Source: Campylobacteraceae bacterium (GTDB lineage: Bacteria > Campylobacterota > Campylobacteria > Campylobacterales > Sulfurovaceae). From it: a stretch of DNA of 11,610 bases. The translations under genes and the position numbers were made by a program. The notes below the pieces were generated by a model. That model was not told the origin of the DNA, made no database searches, and was given only the letters and a program-made list of their open reading frames with translations. Where the stretch lies: contig JALVQH010000306.1 in NCBI GenBank assembly GCA_027031505.1, forward strand, positions 5,623 to 17,232. Direction: 5' to 3'. This document shows positions 1 through 6,044 of the stretch, in pieces (the first letter of the stretch is position 1; the number at the start of each line of letters is the position of its first letter).

Positions 1-21
1 GGGGGTAAGGACTGTCTCCAT
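1..21 (-). CDS. hslU: HslU ATPase subunit, first seven codons only (partial)
   Basis: Immediately after the hslV stop codon (TAA) an ATG follows with no gap. It reads METVLTP before the window ends, and a GGAG sits about nine bases upstream inside the last codons of hslV. HslU proteins begin with a short variable stretch followed by a (L/M)TP-(K/R)-xIV motif, so LTP fits. In Campylobacterota hslU normally follows hslV directly. HslU is the AAA+ unfoldase that docks on the HslV dodecamer. The identification rests on position and three residues, so it is inferred from gene order more than from sequence. Confidence 0.6.
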
Positions 22-555
22 TTATTTGAGCTCCAGAAGTTTGATGTTGGTGTTGGTATAGATGCAGAGTTCTCCGGCAACCATGAGGCTCTCCCGCACC
101 AATGCATCGGCAGGAAGGTCAGCATGTCTCTCCAATGCCCGGGCAGCCGAAAGGGCAAAGTTGCCCCCGCTGCCGATCGCGGCAATCCGCCCGTCTTCAG
201 GCTCGACAACATCTCCGGTACCGCTGAGGATGAAAATGTGCTCGAGATTGAGCACGAGCATCATCGCTTCAAGCTGCCGCAGATGCTTGTCCTTGCGCCA
301 CTGTTTGGAAAAAGCAATCACCGATTTGAGCAAATCACCCTTTTTTTCATTGAGGATCCCTTCAAACATATCAAAGAGATTAAACGCATCGGCTGTGCTC
401 CCGGCAAACCCGGCAAGAACCTTCCCCTCGTGGAGAGTGCGAATCTTGGTCGCATTGCCTTTGAGCACGGTGTTGCCGAATGTCACCTGTCCGTCTCCAC
501 CGATAACCGCATGACCCTCACCCCGACAGGCGAGTATGGTAGTGGCTTCAAACAC
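22..555 (-). CDS. hslV: HslV, proteolytic subunit of the HslUV ATP-dependent protease
   Basis: The 177-residue product is a cytoplasmic N-terminal-nucleophile threonine peptidase. It assembles as two stacked hexamers and degrades proteins unfolded by HslU. Visible hallmarks are TTI at residues 5-7, which follow a four-residue MFEA leader (the catalytic Thr is expected at position 5 after trimming), then [21 protein letters not shown] and [14 protein letters not shown]. Length matches the family. The start codon is GTG, and its G is shared with the last base of the rplI TAG stop (TAGTG). An AGGGG lies seven bases upstream, which supports this start and suggests translational coupling to rplI. 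The MFEA leader, in place of a lone Met, is typical of Helicobacter/Campylobacter relatives. hslU starts directly downstream. Confidence 0.96.
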   Translation of the reverse strand: MFEATTILACRGEGHAVIGGDGQVTFGNTVLKGNATKIRTLHEGKVLAGFAGSTADAFNLFDMFEGILNEKKGDLLKSVIAFSKQWRKDKHLRQLEAMMLVLNLEHIFILSGTGDVVEPEDGRIAAIGSGGNFALSAARALERHADLPADALVRESLMVAGELCIYTNTNIKLLELK

Positions 556-1001
556 TACTCAACCCCTGCGATATCGACTTTGACGGTGGCATGAATGGCA
601 TGGCCGAGCTTGATATCGACTGTATGGATACCGGTAGTTTTGAGCGCTTTTTTGAGACCGATATGTTTCTTGTCAATCACAATCCCGAGCTGCTCTCCGA
701 TCGCTTCGGCGATATCGCCGTTGCCGACTGATCCCCGGATCCCCACCGGTGCCAGCGGTTTTTCGATCCGAACAACTGCCGTTTCAAGCTGTTGCTTCTC
801 GGCTTCAAGACGGGCAATCGTCTCGGCCTCCTCTTTGGCGATCTGCTCCTGCTCCGCCTTCCACGCTTCGACGACTTGAGGTGTCGCGATTCTGGCAAAT
901 CCCTTTGCGACAAGAAAATTACGCCCGTATCCGTCTTTGACCTCTTTGATCTCTCCAGCTTTTCCGAGCGATGTGACATCTTTGATCAGTAAGACTTTCA
1001 T
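555..1001 (-). CDS. rplI: 50S ribosomal protein L9
   Basis: The 148-residue product is L9, which binds domain V of 23S rRNA at the base of the L1 stalk and helps maintain reading-frame fidelity. The N-terminal RNA-binding domain is plain: MKVLLIKDV, then [18 protein letters not shown] at about residues 13-30. A charged connecting helix follows (about 45-75, rich in Glu/Ala/Lys), then the C-terminal domain with [11 protein letters not shown] and the ending TVKVDI. The length is standard. The ATG start is preceded by AAAAGGA at a suitable distance. It is the first gene of a minus-strand operon rplI-hslV-hslU; its TAG stop overlaps the hslV start by one base. In many other bacteria rplI sits with rpsF and rpsR, whereas the hslV linkage is the campylobacterial arrangement. 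Confidence 0.97.
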   Translation of the reverse strand: MKVLLIKDVTSLGKAGEIKEVKDGYGRNFLVAKGFARIATPQVVEAWKAEQEQIAKEEAETIARLEAEKQQLETAVVRIEKPLAPVGIRGSVGNGDIAEAIGEQLGIVIDKKHIGLKKALKTTGIHTVDIKLGHAIHATVKVDIAGVE

Positions 1002-1030
1002 AAAAAATCCTTTTCAATTTAAATTGAGAA

Positions 1031-1040
1031 ATTTTACCCA
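1031..1040 (-). promoter_or_regulatory. Putative rplI operon promoter, extended -10
   Basis: Read on the minus strand this is TGGGTAAAAT, a TAAAAT hexamer with a TG just upstream, about 30 bases before the rplI ATG, so the leader would be about 20-25 nt. No convincing -35 lies at 16-18 bp. Weak or absent -35 boxes are normal for the housekeeping sigma factor in Campylobacter and Helicobacter. Inferred from sequence alone. Confidence 0.5.
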
Positions 1041-1055
1041 AATTTTCTATCGATT

Positions 1056-1064
1056 TGGTACAAT
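1056..1064 (+). promoter_or_regulatory. Putative prlC promoter, extended -10 (TGGTACAAT)
   Basis: TG-G-TACAAT is an extended -10 element, 35 bases before the prlC ATG, in an AT-rich stretch with no clear -35. It is divergent from the rplI promoter within the same 97-bp gap, so the two transcription units share a very compact control region. A TAAGG at 1084-1088 is the likely ribosome-binding site for prlC. Confidence 0.5.
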
Positions 1065-1098
1065 GCGGAAAAAATTTTACGGTTAAGGTCTGTTTCCC

Positions 1099-3060
1099 AT
1101 GTTTCAATCTTTTCCCGATATACCTCTCGAGACGTTCCCCGAAGCGCTCAAGGCGCTCCTCGACCGTCAGCGCCAGACCATCCAAACCCTCACGCAGACT
1201 GCACCGGCGACCTACGATACGATCCTCAAGCCGCTCCAGGATCTCGAAGAGGAGCTGGAAGTGTTCTTTGTTCCTCTTTCCCACCGCAACAGCGTCACCA
1301 ATTCTCCCGAAACCCGTGCAGCCTACGAAGCATCTCTTCCCCTGCTCTCCGCATTTCATTCGGAGCTCACCCGGAACAGCGCTCTGTATGAAGCGATCAG
1401 GCTGATCAAAGCTGGCACACCACAGGCTCAAACAGTCGTCGAGCACATGGTACGGGATTTTCGCCTCTCCGGCGCCGAACTCTCCGAGGCGGACAAGCAA
1501 CGGATCGAAGCAATCGATCTGCGCCTGTCAGAGCTCGGCAATGCCTTTTCCCAGAACCTTCTCGACGCCACCGACTCCTATGAGATGATTCTCGACGATC
1601 CGGCCGATATCGCCGAACTCCCCCCGGCAGAACTGGAAGCTGCCACGATCGAAAAAGAGGGGAAGACATACTACCGATTCACTCTTCAGATGCCAAGCTA
1701 CATCGCCTACATGACCTACGGCTCCAACCGTGCCCGCCGTGAAGAACTCTACCGCGCCCATACCACACGAGCCCCAAAAAACGGTGAAATTATCGATGAA
1801 ATTTTACAGCTTCGTGCGGAAAAGGCACGTCTGCTCGGCTTTGGGAACTATGCAACCTTTGCACTCCAGACCCGGGACGCAGAAGATGAGGCTTCCGTAC
1901 TGAATTTTCTGGAATCTCTGCTTGAGTCGGCACGCCCGCAAGCCCAGACAGAGCTGGAAACCCTCCGCACCTTTGCTCGCAAACATGACGGCATCGAACT
2001 GGCCAGCCACGATACAGCCTACTACAGTGAAAAACTCAAAAAGGCGACGTTTGATTTTGATGAGAGTCAGACCCGACCCTATTTTGAGCAGAAACGCGTC
2101 CTCTCGGGGCTGCTTGAAATCGTAACAGAGCTCTTTGGTATCGATTTTGCTCCGGCGGATGTCCCGACATGGGACGCTGCGGTGCAAGTGTACGATCTAC
2201 ACGAAAACGGATCGCTCTGCGGACGCATATATTTCGATCTCGAAGCACGCGAAGGGAAACGGGGCGGAGCCTGGATGCACGACTGGGAGACCCATTTTGT
2301 CGACACCAAAGGCAAACAACATCTCCCCTCGGCCTTTGTCGTCGCCAATTTCGCCCCAGCAACCGACACCACTCCTTCGCTGCTGCGCCACGACGATGTG
2401 GTGACCCTTTTTCATGAAATGGGACATGCAATCCACCATCTTTTCGGTCGGGCAACCGAACGTGCCGTCTCTGGCATCAACGGTGTAGCATGGGACGTGA
2501 TCGAGTTCCCCTCGCAGTTTCTCGAAAATTTCGCTTACGAGGCTCCTGTCCTGAGCCGTTTCGCCTTTCATTACAGGACAGGAGAAGCGATCCCCGAAAC
2601 CCTTATCACCCGAATCAAAGCAGCCAAAAACTTTCAGGCAGCCCTCGGAATCCTTCGGCAGGTGGAGTTTGCTCTGTTTGATTTCCGGCTCCACCAAAAT
2701 CTCTACCGGGGAGACGAAGTACAAACCCTCCTCGATACCATCAGGGAAAAAACCGCCCTCCTCCCTCCTCCGGCATACAACCGCTTTCAGCACGGCTTTG
2801 CCCATATTTTTTCCGGGGGTTACGCCGCAGGGTATTACAGCTACAAGTGGGCAGAAGTCCTCAGTGCCGATGCATTTTTTGCCTGTCTGGATCCCGAAGA
2901 GGGCTTTGAGCGCAGCAAGGCGATCGGATACCGCCGACATATTCTCTCCCGGGGAGGAAGTGCGCCGATGCACCGTCTTTTTCACCGGTGGCTCGGGCGC
3001 AGTCCCGACATCAAGAGCCTCATCCGGCTGTACGACATTCCGGAGAGGAGGGATGGATGA
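1099..3060 (+). CDS. prlC: Oligopeptidase A, M3-family zinc metallopeptidase
   Basis: The 653-residue product is a cytoplasmic thimet-type oligopeptidase. It cleaves short peptides, including leftovers of ATP-dependent proteases and of signal-peptide degradation. The zinc site is complete: HEMGH at residues 439-443 and the third ligand Glu469 in WDVIEFPSQF. The thirty-residue spacing from first His to third ligand, with SGINGVAWD between, is that of E. coli OpdA rather than of thimet oligopeptidase or neurolysin. The conserved C-terminal substrate-binding block GYYSYKWAEVL lies at about 578-588. There is no signal peptide or membrane segment, and the length is near the roughly 680 residues of OpdA. 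The ATG is preceded by TAAGG (1084-1088), ten bases away. Its TGA stop overlaps the start of the next gene (ATGA), so the two are probably co-transcribed. The symbol is used in the sense of prlC/opdA. Confidence 0.93.
   Translation: MFQSFPDIPLETFPEALKALLDRQRQTIQTLTQTAPATYDTILKPLQDLEEELEVFFVPLSHRNSVTNSPETRAAYEASLPLLSAFHSELTRNSALYEAIRLIKAGTPQAQTVVEHMVRDFRLSGAELSEADKQRIEAIDLRLSELGNAFSQNLLDATDSYEMILDDPADIAELPPAELEAATIEKEGKTYYRFTLQMPSYIAYMTYGSNRARREELYRAHTTRAPKNGEIIDEILQLRAEKARLLGFGNYATFALQTRDAEDEASVLNFLESLLESARPQAQTELETLRTFARKHDGIELASHDTAYYSEKLKKATFDFDESQTRPYFEQKRVLSGLLEIVTELFGIDFAPADVPTWDAAVQVYDLHENGSLCGRIYFDLEAREGKRGGAWMHDWETHFVDTKGKQHLPSAFVVANFAPATDTTPSLLRHDDVVTLFHEMGHAIHHLFGRATERAVSGINGVAWDVIEFPSQFLENFAYEAPVLSRFAFHYRTGEAIPETLITRIKAAKNFQAALGILRQVEFALFDFRLHQNLYRGDEVQTLLDTIREKTALLPPPAYNRFQHGFAHIFSGGYAAGYYSYKWAEVLSADAFFACLDPEEGFERSKAIGYRRHILSRGGSAPMHRLFHRWLGRSPDIKSLIRLYDIPERRDG
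3046..3051 (+). promoter_or_regulatory. Strong ribosome-binding site fixing the start of the downstream membrane protein
   Basis: AGGAGG lies five bases before the ATG at 3057, inside the last codons of prlC. An upstream in-frame ATG at 2988 has no such site and would add a hydrophilic stretch lying inside prlC, so 3057 is the better start. Confidence 0.75.
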
Positions 3061-3590
3061 GCGATATGCGCTCCTTTGGGTTGATCCTCGCTGCCATTTT
3101 CGGTTTGCTGGCGCTTGGAGCTTTTTTCAGTCCTACCTATACGGAGCAGATGGGGTATGCTGAGTGGTTTCTGTTTGCCGGAGGGATGCTCTTTATCGCA
3201 TCGACAGTGGTTGTGGTCGCCGCCATAGGGTTTCATACGTTTGCCCTCTATCTCGCCGTACTGATCGCGCTTGCCGTTTCCGCTTCCGGGGTGTACGGCG
3301 GGATACTGGTAATTGTGCTGACGTATCTGAGCTGGGGATTTGTATTTGCGATACAGGTGCTGCTGGTCTACCACCACGCTGCGACCGCTGTAGACTGGTT
3401 CCGTGCGCGATATACCTATCGGGCTTTTTATGCAGAATATCGCCTTTTTTATCCCATGCTCTGGCTCTTTTATTTTTTGCTTGATGTTGTGCCCCATGTA
3501 CTGTTTCGTGACCGGTTAATTCCCTTTCATCCGGGAGAAATTTTACAGCAAATGAAAAAAATCCTCCCGCTTCAAAACAGCAGAAAATGA
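3057..3590 (+). CDS. Small multi-pass inner-membrane protein of unknown function
   Basis: The 177-residue product begins MSDMRSFG, at an ATG that overlaps the prlC stop (ATGA) and follows a perfect AGGAGG. I do not recognise the family. It has four to five hydrophobic segments: about 5-24 (LILAAIFGLLALGAFF), 36-56 (FLFAGGMLFIASTVVVVAAI), two close helices over about 60-105, and 133-152 (LWLFYFLLDVVPHVLF). A charged loop with two Tyr- and Arg-rich clusters lies between the last two. The basic C-terminus (QQMKKILPLQNSRK) should be cytoplasmic. No catalytic motif is visible. Coupling to prlC suggests co-expression but not necessarily a shared job. It could be a lineage-specific membrane protein. 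A separate promoter for the next operon follows after only about 30 bases, and no terminator hairpin is evident. Confidence 0.8.
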   Translation: MSDMRSFGLILAAIFGLLALGAFFSPTYTEQMGYAEWFLFAGGMLFIASTVVVVAAIGFHTFALYLAVLIALAVSASGVYGGILVIVLTYLSWGFVFAIQVLLVYHHAATAVDWFRARYTYRAFYAEYRLFYPMLWLFYFLLDVVPHVLFRDRLIPFHPGEILQQMKKILPLQNSRK

Positions 3591-3619
3591 ATTTTGTCAA
3601 AAGATATCCAACAAAATCA

Positions 3620-3628
3620 TGGTATGAT
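3620..3628 (+). promoter_or_regulatory. Putative promoter of the P-box/hybrid-kinase operon (TGGTATGAT)
   Basis: TG-G-TATGAT is an extended -10, 42 bases before the first sensor gene, in the 71-bp gap after the membrane protein. A TTGTCA at 3594-3599 resembles a -35, but its spacer of 23 bp is too long to count. AGGAG at 3653-3657 provides the ribosome-binding site. No palindrome that could serve as an operator was seen in this short gap. Confidence 0.5.
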
Positions 3629-3661
3629 ACACTTTGAAATCCAACACAAGGAAGGAGTCGC

Positions 3662-4432
3662 ATGATTCGCCTGTTGAGAATCGCACTGATCGGTCTTTTT
3701 TTCGGGACATACGCCGGTTGGGGTCTCGAAATCAAAAATCTCTCTGTTGCAGTGGATGTGGCCGGAAAACAGCGTATGTTTACCCAGCGTATGCTCAAAG
3801 ACTATGCAATGATCGGCATGGGCAATACTTTCGGGAACCCCAGGGAGGATCTCACAAAGATTATGACCGACTTTGAAGACCACCTCAAAGCGCTCATTGC
3901 TTTCAATAAGGAAAAAGCAACTGCCGAAAGCCTGCAGAAGGTGATGAAGCTCTGGAAGCCGCTCAAAGCCACTCTGAAGGCACCGCCGAGCAAAGAAAAA
4001 GCCGGCGACATTCAGGAAAAACTTGAAGCCCTGCTTCGTCAATCCAACGAAGCCGTGGGTCTCTTTGCCAAACAGACAGGAAAAGTGTCCGGCGAAATCA
4101 TTAACATCTCCGGACGCCAACGGATGCTCTCCCAACGGATGGCCAGTCTGTACATGCTGAAAGTCTGGGGGGTCAATGATCCGAAGTTCAAGAAAAAAAT
4201 GGACGATGCCATGAAGCTGTTCAGCACGTCACTGGACAGATTGATGGCGGCCAAAATGAGCACGCCCCAAATCAAAGCACTGCTCAAAAAGGCCAGACAA
4301 GCGTTCATGTTTTTTGAAATCATGAACCGTTCCAGTTCCAAGTTTATCCCGACCCTTATCTATAAAAAATCAAATGACATCCTCAAAAACATGAATACAG
4401 CTACCGGTCTTTATGCCGCTCAAGAAAAATAA
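3662..4432 (+). CDS. Exported tandem P-box sensor protein (PilJ N-terminal / NarX-like family), paralogue 1
   Basis: The 256-residue product starts with a signal peptide (MIRLLRIALIGLFFGTYAG, cleavage near residue 20) and has no other membrane segment, so it should be periplasmic. It has two copies of one helical module. The first carries AGKQRMFTQRM (G35, R38, R43) and the second ISGRQRMLSQRM (G151, R154, R159), exactly 116 residues apart. This is the core of the family named after the N-terminal domain of the pilus chemotaxis transducer PilJ, and it resembles the P-box of the nitrate sensors NarX and NarQ, in which a G-x-x-R element contacts nitrate. Here it stands alone, with no kinase or methyl-accepting region. 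It is first in a four-gene operon; the next gene begins 14 bases on. Ligand binding is inferred, not shown. Confidence 0.85.
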   Translation: MIRLLRIALIGLFFGTYAGWGLEIKNLSVAVDVAGKQRMFTQRMLKDYAMIGMGNTFGNPREDLTKIMTDFEDHLKALIAFNKEKATAESLQKVMKLWKPLKATLKAPPSKEKAGDIQEKLEALLRQSNEAVGLFAKQTGKVSGEIINISGRQRMLSQRMASLYMLKVWGVNDPKFKKKMDDAMKLFSTSLDRLMAAKMSTPQIKALLKKARQAFMFFEIMNRSSSKFIPTLIYKKSNDILKNMNTATGLYAAQEK

Positions 4433-4446
4433 GGAGTAACCACACT

Positions 4447-5265
4447 ATGAAAACTCATACCCTCAAACGGATTCTTGTTGGAGCCTTTCTGGCCACCTCG
4501 TTTCTCGCTGGTGCCGAGAAGAGTGCAGGCGCAGCATCTGCATTGGTACCCGAGTCGACACAGCCCAATATGAAAGAGGTAATCAATATTGCCGGGAAAC
4601 AGCGTATGCTTTCCCAACGCATTGCAAAAGATTATCTCTACATCGGAAAAAATGTGGCGGTGGACAAAGCGACCAGGCAGCTCAAAAAATCACTTGAGTT
4701 GTTTACAAAAAGTCAAAATTTCCTCAAGGAGTTTATCCCGGATCCAGAGATCAGAAACCTGATTGCTTTTGTCAATCTCAGTAAAAATGAACTGGAAGAG
4801 ATCGCTAAGAAGCCTTTCAGTCTCGACAACGCACAGTTGATACTTGACTTGAGCGAATCGATGCTCGAGGGGAGTCAATACATTGTGGACTCTCTCAAAA
4901 ACCAGGCCAAGCAAAAAGATTCGGCCATTGTAGCAACTTCCGGAAAACAGCGTATGCTGGCACAGCGTATTGCCAAATACTACATCGCCTATCAATCCGG
5001 CATTAAAGATAAAAACACGGTCAACCAGATGAAGGCTGCCGTCAAGCTCTTCGACGACAACAGCAAAGTTCTTATGAACAATGCCGGCAATACGGAGAGA
5101 ATCAACCAGGAACTTCAGCAGGTCAACAGCCTGTGGAAAATTGTTCACAAATTCTACCTCAATATCGAAAAGGGAGGGCTCCCTTTTATTGTTTTTACCA
5201 GCACAGACGATATTACAAAAAAAATGGATGTTATTACAAAAGAATACTCCCGACTTAAACGCTGA
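4447..5265 (+). CDS. Exported tandem P-box sensor protein (PilJ N-terminal / NarX-like family), paralogue 2
   Basis: The 272-residue product has a signal peptide (MKTHTLKRILVGAFLATSF, then LAGA as likely cleavage site) and a short Ala/Ser-rich linker before the first module. It has the two best-preserved motifs of the three paralogues: INIAGKQRMLSQRIAKDY (G50, R53, R58) and TSGKQRMLAQRIAKYY (G166, R169, R174). Their spacing is again 116 residues, which shows both genes descend from one two-module ancestor. Each motif helix is followed by an acidic/leucine-rich helical stretch, as expected for a four-helix bundle. An AAGGAG overlaps the stop of the preceding gene. No lipobox is present, so it should be a soluble periplasmic protein. 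The name of the Pfam family suggests pili or chemotaxis, but nothing around it supports that role. Confidence 0.86.
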   Translation: MKTHTLKRILVGAFLATSFLAGAEKSAGAASALVPESTQPNMKEVINIAGKQRMLSQRIAKDYLYIGKNVAVDKATRQLKKSLELFTKSQNFLKEFIPDPEIRNLIAFVNLSKNELEEIAKKPFSLDNAQLILDLSESMLEGSQYIVDSLKNQAKQKDSAIVATSGKQRMLAQRIAKYYIAYQSGIKDKNTVNQMKAAVKLFDDNSKVLMNNAGNTERINQELQQVNSLWKIVHKFYLNIEKGGLPFIVFTSTDDITKKMDVITKEYSRLKR

Positions 5266-5277
5266 AAGGAATCAAGA

Positions 5278-6036
5278 ATGAAAACGCTAACGCGCATTTT
5301 CCTGTTTTTGATCTGGATTGGAACCGTGGGTCAGAGTGCAACCCGTTCCGATATCAATACGATTGAAGCGGCTGAGAAAATCCGATATTTGAGTCAGAAA
5401 ATTGCCAAAGATTATCTGCATCTCTACAGCCGACCCCAACGTACAGATCTCAAGGAAACCCTTGAAAACATGATCAAAGAATTGGGGAAAAACTTCGATG
5501 TAATTGCCGATTCCACCCGGGATAATGACACCAAGGATCTCCTTCAGTATCTGAGATACAACAAAAAGAATATCGAAGAGCTCCTATCCAAAAATCCAAC
5601 GAAAGAGCGATCTCAGAAAATGCTCGACTACAGCGAAATCCTTCTTGAGGGTGCCGATTCCATCGCCAGAGAACACAGCTATCAATTCAATCGGGAAGAA
5701 AGGATGCTGATGAACATCAAAAAAGATGAATATCTGCTTCAACGTCTTGGAAAATTTTACATGGCATCCCATCTCGGAACACTCAGCAACGTCAACCAAA
5801 AAAAGATGAAAGAGAGTGAAGCTGCTCTCAGAAAAGGATTGGATATCATCCAGTATTATCCCTATCCCGATACCCTGAAAAAACAAAAAAAAGAGTTGGA
5901 TCTTTTCTGGAAATCCAGTCATTATATTCTCTCGCACGTCTATGATATGTATGTACCCAATATTATTGCGACGACGAGTGACTATTTTGAGATGCTGCTG
6001 AATGATCTTGCACGCTATCACAGTAAAAGTCAATAG
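5278..6036 (+). CDS. Exported degenerate P-box protein, paralogue 3
   Basis: The 252-residue product has a signal peptide (MKTLTRIFLFLIWIGTVGQ, cleavage after about QSA) and aligns along its length with the two genes before it, but its motifs are eroded. The first reads AEKIRYLSQKIAKDY: the glycine is Glu33 and the second arginine Lys41, though Arg36 remains. The second reads KKDEYLLQRLGKFY: glycine is Lys148 and the first arginine is Glu151, while Arg156 remains. The distance between them (115) is almost unchanged, and the frame is intact with a normal ribosome-binding site (AAAGGA). So it appears to be a maintained protein that changed or lost the ligand site, not a pseudogene. A structural or kinase-facing role is a possible reading. 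The stop overlaps the ribosome-binding site of the kinase gene. Confidence 0.8.
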   Translation: MKTLTRIFLFLIWIGTVGQSATRSDINTIEAAEKIRYLSQKIAKDYLHLYSRPQRTDLKETLENMIKELGKNFDVIADSTRDNDTKDLLQYLRYNKKNIEELLSKNPTKERSQKMLDYSEILLEGADSIAREHSYQFNREERMLMNIKKDEYLLQRLGKFYMASHLGTLSNVNQKKMKESEAALRKGLDIIQYYPYPDTLKKQKKELDLFWKSSHYILSHVYDMYVPNIIATTSDYFEMLLNDLARYHSKSQ

Positions 6037-6044
6037 GAGATATT

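Larger units (their letters stand above)
3662..6036 (+). repeat. Tandem array of three paralogous genes, six related modules
   Basis: Three consecutive genes of similar length (256, 272 and 252 codons) encode proteins with the same order: signal peptide, motif module, motif module. The related modules lie around 3761, 4100, 4591, 4942, 5371 and 5719. The within-gene spacing is 116, 116 and 115 codons. This points to an internal duplication first and gene duplications later. The copies are clearly diverged at DNA level, so the expansion is not recent. Confidence 0.8.

Noticed and set aside
2197..2985. A 262-codon open frame antisense to prlC
   Set aside because: It covers the zinc-site region of a clear M3 peptidase and shows no family signal of its own.
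3662..6036. Chemotaxis receptors or pilus proteins, as the PilJ family name suggests
   Set aside because: They have no second membrane helix, HAMP or methyl-accepting domain, and no pilus or che genes are nearby.
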